Assembly: GCF_002234675.1 (NCBI RefSeq)
Contig: NC_019873.2
Span: forward strand, 3,869,158-3,933,157
DNA from: Oryzias latipes
Taxonomy: Eukaryota; Chordata; Actinopteri; Beloniformes; Adrianichthyidae
Reading direction: 5' to 3'
DNA: 64,000 nt
Shown: positions 37,761-48,800 of the stretch, piece by piece
How the letters are laid out: every line of letters starts with the position of its first letter
Numbering within the stretch: the first letter of the stretch is position 1
Notes under the pieces: generated by a model
Told to the model about the DNA's origin: nothing
Database searches by the model: none
Seen by the model: the letters and a program-made list of their open reading frames with translations, nothing else
Made by a program: the position numbers and the translations under genes

Positions 37761-38459
37761 GGCCAAGCTTGATGGACCCATCTCCACCCAATAACAAGAC
37801 CAATGCCATGTCACAGGGATCATTTGACTACTAGGGTGTGGACTGGTGAGTTTTGCATGAAGGCTTTTAAAACATTCAGGCACACAAGTCAATGACTGCA
37901 TCCAATTTAAATAGTGAACAAATATAGAAAAAATAGCCGGTAACACGTAGATAAACCACCTCCACTACAGCCTCTACCTCTGTTCTGGGGAATCTATCCT
38001 TTATTGTCCTTTTCCTCCTCAATTTTATGATACTTTCTACTTTCTCCATATCTGGTAGGATTTTCTGTGTTTCTGCCTTTTATCATGCTGTCACAAACTT
38101 GTGGTGTGAGACCCAATATGCTGGAGACCAGGCATGGTTGGCAGAAACCTAAAACATTTAATAAATAAACTGAAACATGAAAAAACCATGGGAGCAACAA
38201 AGGAGTGACGGAAGAAAACAGAGCAGAGCAGAGGACCTGACACTGAGCTACTGAAAACTAGACACTTAAATAGACTGAGGGTGATTAACTATATGAAACC
38301 AGAACCTGGTGAGACTGACAATGAAAACAGAACAAGACAAAAACACCACAAAAAACCAGGCAGGTAACTCTCACATCTGCTTAGTATTCAATTCAATTTA
38401 AGTTATTTAGCACAATATTACAACAATCAGTCAATGAGTCATCTCACAGGGCTTCAAAC

Positions 38460-38930
38460 TGTGCGACGCGTCACTCTTACCAGTCCCATCATTACTTCAG
38501 TGTGATTATCGTACTATTGAGAGATTTGTGGCTAATTCAGGACAGACACGCGTTGGCAGTTCTACGTAAACCTTCTATTCAGTCACCCATAAACAAAAAT
38601 CATGAGCAGAAATGACTGCAGTGGACCCAGAAATATATGAAAACTCATTTTCAAAGACTCTTGTTCACTGATGAGTAGTGGGTGGATGGTGAATGTTCAC
38701 CAAGTCCCAACAAGGCTGCAATGTTAGCATGAAGGGGGCTGAGTCATGTCTTGGGCTGGAATCATGAGGAGAAAGCTGGTCGGTCCCTTAAGTGCTAAAA
38801 CAAGAAGCGTGCTTTCTGTAACAAAATCATCTTCATGCATGACAATGCACCATCTCATCCTGCAAGGAATACCCCTACATCATTGTCTGCTATGGGCAGA
38901 AAAGGAGAAAAACTCACGTTTTTATGCTGA
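38460..38930 (+). mobile_element. degenerate Tc1/mariner-like transposase fragment
   Basis: The frame around 38820-38890 reads IIFMHDNAPSHPARNT, the second catalytic-aspartate block of Tc1/mariner transposases. Upstream pieces (FTDE, VDGECSP) are separated by stops and frameshifts. No termini were defined. It is non-functional. Confidence 0.6.
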
Positions 38931-39097
38931 GAAGAGTCTTCAGGATCCTGGAGAAGTGAAGCCTTTAAAATTATGTTCAAACTTAAGAAATAGAAAGGAA
39001 GGAAGAGAAACAAAGATTAGCTTCTACAATGGGGTTTTGGTGAAGATCAAAGCAGCTCGAGTTCTCAACTAGAGGATTTTCTGAGGAAGACCAAGCA

Positions 39098-39260
39098 AAA
39101 ATGATAAATGGTGGATGCTTCTATAACACTTTTCTACCGTGATTAAAGTGCTTTACAGTCACATTCACCCATGCACACACTGAGCACTGCTGCTGAACTC
39201 TAACTACCAGCCATGTGGATTTGAGTGTCTTGCTCAAGGACACTCCTGCAGCCTTGGAAT
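39098..39260 (+). repeat. dispersed repeat of the AAATGGT...AGCGCTTT type
   Basis: Matches the fish repeat that also flanks the L1 insertion (23640-23742), here more diverged, with CTTTACAGTCACATTCACCC and TGTCTTGCTCAAGGACAC. It holds no coding content. Confidence 0.5.
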
Positions 39261-40789
39261 CAGAGGATGATCGCCTCCCTCCGCACAACAGCCGCAGAAA
39301 AGAGAGTTACAATAATCAATGCAGGAGTCAATAAGGCTGAACAGAACAAAGTCCCACTTCAACACTTCCGTCATCTTTTGATCTACGTTCATAGAGTTTC
39401 CAGTGAGCCTTTCATTGGGATTTGAGCCCAATCATAATTTTCACAAGAGACCTATACGATGCTGTACTTAAGCCTTTTAATAAACTGTATTCATGCATAT
39501 GATGATGTATTAACTTTGGCACACAAGAGAACAAGCTTTTTTCAAGCCCGGAAGTAAAATGACTGGATTTCTGAGGCGCCGCCGTTCTCAGCTTGTGTGT
39601 GCCGCCCACTTCATGGCGTCATCCTAAAGTCGGCCTCAGCATCGTGTCTGTGTTTCGCACACGAAAACAAGCAACATTCAAACTTTTGCAAAGATGGATA
39701 TGCATATTGTGCATTAAAAAGGAAGAATTCCCCACTAGCTCCGAAGAGAAAGTGAATGTTTGTGTTAGCCAGGGCAGTGCAGACTCTTCCTTCCTTCCGG
39801 CTGTTCTTCACTTATCTATGTCACAATGTGACAACCTGCTGGTTTTTGTGGACGAGGAGGGGCTGGTGCTCAGAGTGCAGGTTTTTAGAGGAATACTCAG
39901 AAATGCTTGAACAGGTCAAAATATTGCTTTGGGCTTTCTTTTCATGAGGAATAAACATTTTAGTACACATTGAAGCTCAAAAAAATTGGTTTTGCATAAA
40001 ATAGCCCCTTTAATAAAATGTATCCTGTTCCTGAATTTCTTTTTTAAACTTTGTGTTGAACCTTGCATTTTATGTGATTTGAATGATTAGTCTTTTGAAC
40101 ATTTGTTTTTCTCATGAACATATTTTAAGAAATTGAATTAATCTTAAACTTCCCAGTGCTCCTTTTTAAAGGGTTTTCAGATGTAGTACCATTAATGGAT
40201 AATTTAGATGATTCACTCTCCCCACAGCTCCTTTGACCGCATGTTGTCTGTTCACAACAAAATCTTCAAAATGCAAGCACGAGTCCTCTAATCAATTCCA
40301 GGCCTTTTATCTGCTTCACTCATAATGACATAACAAGGGAATTGCCCACACCTGCCCATGCAATAGCATGGAAGTCAGTTGTCCAATTACTTACGAGCCC
40401 ATGAAATGAAGGGATTGTGTTCAAAAAATGCTTTAGTTTTTCACATTTTTATGGAATGTTTTTGTTCAACCCGTGGAATAAAAGCTGAAAGTCTGCACTT
40501 CAATGGTAACTGAGTTGTTTTATTTAAAATTCACTGTGGTAATGTACAGAAACTAAATTAGAAAGAATGTGTCTCTGTCCAAATATTTATGGTCCTGACT
40601 GCAGAAGCTTAGCAGAACTCCAACAGCCACCCAGCCTAACGTAGTCCGCTAATGTATTTTTATGAGAAAATAAAAACCGCCGAACCGACCCTAAAATCAC
40701 CCAAATTATGCCTACCCGTCCAAAGCCATTTTTTCACCCAAATCTAGTACCAAAACCGCCCAATCTGGCAACACTGTTTGCCGGGAGGT
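39261..40789. other. intergenic, no gene recognised
   Basis: Contains a 105-codon open frame at 39593-39910 with no family I can name, and AT-rich sequence otherwise. No splice-consistent exon series was found. Confidence 0.4.
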
Positions 40790-41310
40790 CGTAAAGCGAG
40801 GTGGAACAGTGAGCACTGACGTCATCGCCCCGCCTCCCTCCTAATGCTGACTGGAATTGAATTACGCTATACTTTTCAGACCGTGGATGTGAAGACGAAA
40901 ATGCAACTCCCTTTTTCATTTTACTTTAATTGTGTCACAGAATGTGCGATTTGAAGTAAAAAATGAAAAAGCATTTTGAATGATTGATTTTTAAAATTAT
41001 TTTATATAGTCATTTGATGCAGTTACATCGTGAAAATGAAAAAGCATTTCTGTTAATCCATTTTAATAGTCAAATTAGATATTTTTAATTGAATTTTGCT
41101 AAGCATTTACTAGAGAACTTTTTAAAAATGAAGTCTCAAATGGCATTTTCTATATCATTTTAATTAAGTGACAGAATAAGCAATGTTGAAGAAGAAAAAG
41201 AATAAGAAAAAGAAAAAGCGGTTTGGCGGATTGCTTTTTCTTTTTGATTTTGAGTCAACAAATGCAGCTTCATTTTGAAAATGAAAAAGCATTTCTGGTT
41301 TTGACTTTTG
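40790..41310 (+). repeat. dispersed repeat family B, copy 1
   Basis: Shares GCCCCGCCTCC, CTGACTGGAATT, GTCAACAAATGCAGCTT and TGAAAATGAAAAAGCATTTC in the same order with 58405-58645. The class is unknown; I see no terminal repeats or coding frame. Confidence 0.6.
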
Positions 41311-41604
41311 TTTTTAGTCATTCTTCAGAAACACTTTCATACTTGACAAACATCACATTCAGTGTTGTAAATGGAGAGGTAGCAAACTGTACTTTCCATA
41401 TTATGTCAATGTATTCAAAATACATTCTAGCTCAATACAAAAACATGCTAACCTGGAAAACTGCTAAATTAACTGGCTCACAACTAACCTCTACTAGGTT
41501 TTTTTATCAGTTCCTTGAATCTTTTTCTTTACCCCTTTGTTTTTATTCTAATCTTATTTTGCTTTAAGGTTTTGCAATTTTGGACATCAAGAAATGGCTG
41601 TGCC

Positions 41605-42396
41605 ATTTGATGTTTGCGGATGACATTGTAATTTGCAGTGAGAGTAGAGAGCAGGTGGAGGAACAGCTAGAGAGGTGGAGGTTTGCTCTGGAAAGAAGAG
41701 GTATGAAGGTCAGTCGTAGTAAGACAGAATACATGTGTCTGAACGAGAGGGATCAAGGTAGAAGCGTTAGGTTACAGGGGGCTGAGGTGAAGAAGGTGCA
41801 GGAGTTTAAGTACTTGGGGTCAACAGTTCAGTGTGATGGGGATTGTGGAAAAGAGGTGAAGAGGCGAGTGCAGGCAGGTTGGAGCGGTTGGAGGAAAGTG
41901 TCAGGAGTGTTGTGTGACAGAAGAGTGCCAGCAAGACTCAAAGGAAAGGTGTACAAGACAGTGGTGAGACCAGCTCTGCTCTATGGGTTAGAGACGGTAG
42001 CAGTGAGACAGAGACAAGAGGCTGAGATGGAGGTAGCGGAGATGAAGATGTTGAGGTTCTCCTTAGGAGTGACCAGGTTAGACAGGATAAGGAACGAGTA
42101 CATCAGAGGGACGGCTCATGTTGCCTGTGTTAGCGACAAAGTCAGAGAAGCCAGACTGAGATGGTTTGGACATGTTCAGAGGAGGGATAGTGGATATATT
42201 GGTAGAAGGATGTTGGAGATGGAGCTGCCTGGCAGGAGGGCAAGAGGACGGCCAAAGAGGAGATACATGGATGTCTTAACAGAGGACATGAAGTTGGCTA
42301 ATGTTAGGGTAGAAGATGTCCATGATAGAGTGAGGTGGAAAAGGAGGATTCGCTGTGGCGACCCCTGATGGGAAAAGCCGAAAGAGAAAGAAGAAG
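41605..42396 (+). mobile_element. 5'-truncated RTE-type LINE with target-site duplication
   Basis: Flanked by the identical 16-mer AAGAAATGGCTGTGCC at 41589-41604 and 42397-42412. It opens at the reverse-transcriptase active site (HLMFADDIVICSE) and stays open to the stop at 42366-42368, through KVSRSKTEYMCLNE, FKYLGSTV and LRWFGHVQRRD, ending RIRCGDP. It finishes with a short AAG-repeat tail, as RTE elements often do. The intact frame and exact duplication point to a young insertion. Truncation removed the endonuclease and most of the RT. Confidence 0.88.
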
Positions 42397-42476
42397 AAGA
42401 AATGGCTGTGCCCCTGTAATGTTATATTGCTATGTAATGTCATTATCATTTGTGAAAGATTGTATGGTAGCTTGTT

Positions 42477-42506
42477 GACAGACAGACAGACAGACAGACA
42501 GACAGA
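42477..42506 (+). repeat. (CAGA)n microsatellite
   Basis: About seven GACA units in the ncapd3 upstream region. Confidence 0.9.
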
Positions 42507-42790
42507 TCTTCTTTCTGAAGAATAAAACCATTAAATGAAAAAGGTACTATGGCAAAATGGTGGAAAAACACAATAAACTAAACCACAAAAATGTGGTTTC
42601 TTTCCTGAATAAATCTTTCTACTTGCAGGAGTTGTAAGATGTAAAATAGAAAAGTAGATGTGGAAGGAGGAAAACGAACGAGTTGGTTTAGGGAGAGGAA
42701 AATACCAAAGTACTGACTGACTGGATACACTCCAAACCAGTAGGTGGCGATAGCGTTCAAACTGTTAATCAGAAAAATAAATGCTGTTAG

Positions 42791-42806
42791 TGCGCATGCG
42801 TATAAA
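42791..42806 (+). promoter_or_regulatory. ncapd3: ncapd3 core promoter: NRF1-type site and TATA-like box
   Basis: TGCGCATGCG (42791-42800), an almost perfect NRF1 palindrome, is directly followed by TATAAA (42801-42806), 38 bases before the ncapd3 ATG. Both lie in a locally CpG-containing stretch. NRF1 sites are common in promoters of cell-cycle genes. The assignment is inference from position and motif. Confidence 0.6.
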
Positions 42807-42843
42807 GACAACGTTTCGAGCGGGCTAATTTAAAACAAACAAG

Positions 42844-45800
42844 ATGGATGTTATATCTGCTCTACAGTTCCTCAGATTAAATGAAATTCCTGAAGGTATG
42901 GTTTGCATTCGGCACGTTCATATTACGTTCTGTAAAGTCATGCGGTTGTCGGGTATTTTTTTGACGCGGCCGTCATGGTTTTTGTGTATCACGTCGTCGA
43001 AACTGCTGAACATGAATGAACTTGACTATTTCGTTTTAGTTGTTTAATTGTCGCAGAAAATAATCACATTGTAGTTAGATATAAACTAAGCACAAGGCAT
43101 TCCTCGTTTGTGTGCATTATTCTGTCGTTTCATATCATGTCAGTTAAAAAACAAACCAGAGCAAGCAGGAGTTTCAAACACACTTTTATTTCAGACTCAG
43201 ATGTAGTCCATAGAAAAAGATACAAATACAGTATACATAATAAAAAGTAAAAAGATATAAATTAAAAAGAGTATAATCGCTGTATCCAGTGTTTCCTCAG
43301 GGCAGAAGTGTAGCGGCATGAGCTTCTTTTGGGATCAGTCAGAGACATGATAATTGAGTTCTTAGATTTGTCCAGGCGTTCCATAAGGCCGTATGTAAGC
43401 TTACGCAGTAGTGCTTCACAGGCGGGGATGTAAGCATCCACAAATAGCTGACTGGCTCTGTACCACCTTGGCACCTCAAAGCTTGCTTGTTTAAATTAGT
43501 TTTGAACAGTAAAGTCATGTTCATGTTCAAGAAACCAGAGTCTGAGTTGATTCCAGCTTTATGACACGGTGGCTTATCCTGCTGGAAGTAGCATCAGAAG
43601 ATGGAACTAAAGAGACGGACATGCCTGGTCATGAATCTCCTCTGACCTCTGGCATCAACAGCATTTCTGCCCACAGAAGAACTGCAGCTCACTGGATATT
43701 TTCTCTTTTCCAGAACATTCTCTGTTGTGGGTAGGGACTAGGGATGGCCCGTGTGACACGGACGTTTCGCTTGTTTCACCTTCATGAAGCAGAGTGGTTC
43801 GGCACAATATTTTGGGGCGCGTGTCAACTAGCGCAGATCACCTGGTTGATGACGTATGACGCGCCAGAGGCATCGTTTGGTTGAACCAGGGTTCAGATGT
43901 CACTTGTGTTTGAACAGTTCGGCGCTGTTCTCTAGAAATACAAATGAATCCCGAACGTTTCTCGACCAGCAGTTCTATTGTTACCCCTGAATTGGAATCA
44001 GCGTCAGCTCATCGCACTTTACCATGACTCCTGGTTTAAAAAAAAAAAAAAAAAAAAAAAAAACTGGCCCAGGATCGTTTCAACTCGCTTTCTCCTAATA
44101 AGACAACACACTAATGAATGTTATTTGTAAGGAAAATAGTTCTAACAATATATGATGGCCGGAAGGCATTGTAGTAGTAGAGATAGGTCAGTGGAATAAT
44201 TATGGTGGCTTCATCCAGAGTTCCTGGGTTTCAGATCAGTGGTTTGGTTTTTTACAATTTTTTTCTTTTTTTGCTTTGGTTTATTTTCTTCATGTATGTG
44301 TGTTTTGCTGTGTCAAGTACTTCTCACAGAAAACGTAACTCGTTGTTTAGTTTTACTTCGTTTTTTATCACCATTAACAACATTATTTTGTTCGACGTCT
44401 TTTCATCATCATTTCCACATTGAAGTGTTACAAGGAGCTAAGGTGAAGCAGATGATGAAGTTCCAGTCCGCCGCCAGATGTCGCTGTTCTGTGTGGTTTC
44501 AAAGCCCTGACTGGTTGGTTCATGTTTCCGGCACAATTACATGAACCCCTAGGAAAGCTTCATGGGGCTTCTATTCCCATCCCTAGTTGTGGGTGAAAAT
44601 CCCAGTAGATCATCAGTTTCTGAAATACTTGGACCATCCCGTCTGGAACCAACAACCACGTTCAAAGTCACTTAAATCACCTTTCTTCTCTGTTCTACTG
44701 CTGGTTTGAACTCCAGCAGATTGTCTGGACCATGTCTACATGACTAAATGGTTTGAGTTGCTGCCATGTGATTGGCTGATTGGAGAGTTGTGTTAACGAG
44801 CAGCTGGACAGGAGTACTCAAAGTGTTCGTGGCGAGTTATTCAGATAATGGTGTAACCTGAATCTGACTACTTTCAAAAAAAGTAAAAAGCGCATTTAGA
44901 TGTCACTGTAAGAAAGAAAAACTCTGATAGGTGTCTTTTTCTTTATGTAGTGACTTTGCTGTTGCTGACCTGTGGTTTTTTTTTGGTAGACTGGGTGAAC
45001 CTGGCATGGGACACCGAGTTTACAGAGAGGAAACCACTGAATGACGTCTTGGAGAAAGAACTGGATGGCAGTGAAGACGAGGCCTTCAGAACCCTGTATC
45101 ACTGTTTTCTGGCCTACGTTCCCGATCAACAACAGTCTACCAGCATTAATGGATCCTCACAGGTTTCAGTTTTCTTCCTGAGTCCAGCAGCTGTCATGTT
45201 GTTGCCATCATTTAGTTTCAGTGGACTGTATTATGGACCTTTCAATAGAGTTCCACCCAAAACTCTTTTAAACTATTCACTCAACAGGTTGTAACAGCTA
45301 TAATGTGATCAGTCATCAGTGGGATTTGGAGATTTAGTTTGGTTATCATCTTCCAAAGACTTGTGTAGACAATCAATATTTATAGATCTAATGTATTTAT
45401 CCATTTTCTTTCAACATGTTTTAATGAAAAACCTGCTTTCAGATAGGTTTTTATATAAACAGTAGCACATACGGTAGAAATGAGAAGTCTCGCCTTTGTT
45501 TAGTTTGTCACACAAAGAATAAAACGTTTATTTTTGTCACAACCAAACACATTAATTGATAGTTAATCAAATTGTAAATCGAATCATAAATGCAGTGCCT
45601 TGTGAAAGTATTTGTCCTTCTTGAACTTTTCAACCTTTTGCCACATTTCAGGCTGCAAACATAAAGATATAAAACACATTTTAATTTATTGGATATTTCA
45701 AACTTTTTTAACAATAAAAACTGAAACATTGGCTGTGGAAAATGATTCAGCCCCTTTACTTTCAGTGCAGCAAACTCTCCAGATGTTCAGTGAGGATCTC

Positions 45801-48800
45801 TGAATGATCCAATGCTGACCTAAATGACTTATGATGATAAATAGAATCCACCTGGATGTCATCAAGTCTCTGTATAAATGCAGCTGCTCTGTGATGGACT
45901 CAGAGGTCTGTTTAAAGCGCAGAGAGCATCATGAAGAACAAGAAACACAGCAGGCAGCTCCAAGATACTGTCGTGGAGAAATTGGGATTTGGATACAAAA
46001 AGATTTCCCAAGCTTTAAACATCCCAAGGAGACTGTGCAAGCATGAATGTTCAAATGGAAGAAGTATCAGACCACTGCAGATCTACAAAAACATGGCCGT
46101 CCGTCTAAACCTGCAGCTGAAACAAGGAGAAGATGATCAGAGATGCAGCCAAGAGGCCCATGATGACTCTGGATGAACTGCAGAGATCTACAGCTGAGGT
46201 GGAGAGTCTGTCCATAGGACAACAATCAGGAGACACTGCACAAATCTGGCCTTTATGGAAGAGTGGCAAGAAGAAAGACATTTCTGAAAGATTTCCATAA
46301 AAGGTTTGCCAAAAGCCGCCTGGGAGACACAGCAAACATGTGGAAGAAGGAGCTCAAAATCCAACTTTTGGGCAACAATGCAAAACGTTTGGCTTAAAAG
46401 CAACACAGCTCATCACCCTGAACACACAGGGCGCCTGTTGTGCAGGGGAAGGGCGGTCGACCTTGGATTGGAATATTGCAGGTTCAATTCCCGCCTTGCC
46501 CTACCATGTGTCGAAGTGTCCTTGGGGAAAGACACTGAACCTTGCCTCCGGTGGAAGGTATTGATGGAAAGATGGATGGAGCCAAATGGATGAGCATTCT
46601 GGAAGAAAACCTGATGGAGTCTGCAAAAAACCTGAGACTTGGATGGAGATTTGTCTTCCAACCAGACAATGATCCAAAACATGAAGCTAAGTCTACAATG
46701 AATGGTTCACAAATAAACATATCCAGATGTTAGAATGGCCAAGTCAAAGTCCAGACCTGAATCCAAAGGAGAATCTGTGGAAAGAACTGAAACTGCTGTT
46801 GACAAACACTCTCCATCAACCTCACTGAGCTCCAGCTGTTTTAAGGAGGAATGAGCAAAAATTTCAGTCTGTGGATGTGCAAAACGGAGAGACAAACCCC
46901 CAGAGACACACAGCTGGAACCACAGCAACAGCTATAAAGTTTTAACTTAGGGGGCTGAATCATTTTGCACAACCAATATTTCAGTTTTTTATTTGTTAAA
47001 GTCTGAAATATAAAATTTTGTTCCACTTCATGATTGTGTCCACTTGTTGTTGATTCTTCACAAAAAATTACAGTTTTATGTCTTTATGTTTGCAGCCTGA
47101 AATGTGGCAATAGGTTGAAAACTTCAAGGGGGCCGAATACTTTCACAAGGCACTGTAAATGGTAATTGCATTAATCAATCGTCTAAATCACCTTTTGAGT
47201 CGAGGTACACATTTTTACTTGATAAAAATCCGGCAGCACACCAGCAACCAAAACTTTAAATAATATAGTCAGTATTGAGGTACAGACCCTCCATGGTTTG
47301 TTTGTAATTGAGGTACAAAAGCTTCAGGTTGCAGTCGAAAATGTGCCCATGCAGTCGTTTTTCCCTCCAGTTTATTAGAATGTAGCCTCATCAAAACAAT
47401 ATTATATCTAAGCTGTGATTTATCATCATTTTTTTTAAATGTTTTTCTTTTTTATATTATCACAGCATGCTTGACACATTTTACACAAAAAAACCCAACA
47501 TTATCTTCATGCCTATAAGTTTAATTGTAACAACATAAAAACGTGAACAGAGTGAAGTTTTTTTAGTTTCTCCAGACAACTTACAAGAATATAACTTAAA
47601 CGTTTTAGTCTTGAGTGAATAAGTTGTTTCAAACTAGTTTAAATATGTCTGTTAGTCACTTGACCTTAATGCTGTTTTTATTATTTTGTTCTTAATCATT
47701 TTTAAACTGAACTTCAAAATGTTCACGTTATTTAAGTCTTAAATTAAATTTGTCCTTCAATCCAGTCATTATTAAACCAGTTCTTATTTTATAAAGATGA
47801 TTTGGAGCAAACACTGGAATCTCTGACTGTATTTCCTTTGTTCTCCAACACAAACCTTGAAAGCAGAAGGAAACTGAAATAGATGACTTTATTAATCCCA
47901 CATTGGGGAAATCTCATTTATCTGTGGCAGCAAAAACGACATTCAGAATGAATCTATATAATATAACATCAAAAAAGGACATCAAAACTGACATTCATAT
48001 TAAATTATTAAAAAAATATTTTTAAAATTATTAATACAATTATTATGAAAATTATCAAAAATAAGATTTGTATTAAATAAATATAAAATAAATAAATACA
48101 GCTGCAAAAGTTTAAAAAACATGTGGTCAACTGTAAAAAACATGTAAAAAAAAAAAAGTGGCACATTTGATTCTCCTGAAATTCTGATGGAAAATATTTA
48201 ACCAAAAACTCCACTCTTCTTCTGCAGAACTTTTGGGGCATTTTTAGGGAGAATGGGGTATCAATCAAGGCCTTGGTGGCTGTGCTTTCTTTCTATGTGT
48301 TGGGGGCTAAAGCCAGAGCTGCCAACACACAGAACAGAGTGGGTGGACTGTATGCTGCCTCACTCTACCTGCTGCTATTGAAAATCCCAGGTAAGGGAAC
48401 CTTAAGGTTTCTTCAAATGCAGCATAACTCTGTGGTTAAAAGCATATTTTAACTGAGACTTGGTCCTGTTGTTTATTTGTTATTATTTTTTGCTTAAAGG
48501 AAGCATTGCCAACCAAGTCTTTCATGAAGTTTTGTTGGACACCTGCTCTGACCTGACCTCACACTGCTGGCCTCAAGACTCTGGAAAAAAGCGCAAAAAG
48601 GATGGGATGAAAAATCCTCAAGGCGAGGGGAAACGAGCCAAAGCCCAGAAGAAAAAGCCTCCACAGGTACAGAGCCCCTTCAGGACAGTAGAGACAACGA
48701 CATTAGTACTGAAGAAACCTTTTACTTTGGCCTGTTTGTGTATTGATGACAAAAATGCTGTGGATGTGAGATTCTGTATGCAACCTTTAACCTCTGAAGA

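Noticed and set aside
39593..39910. 105-codon frame with weak THAP-like spacing (W, F-PT, C)
   Set aside because: The zinc-binding C2CH pattern is incomplete and there is no supporting context, so I did not call it.
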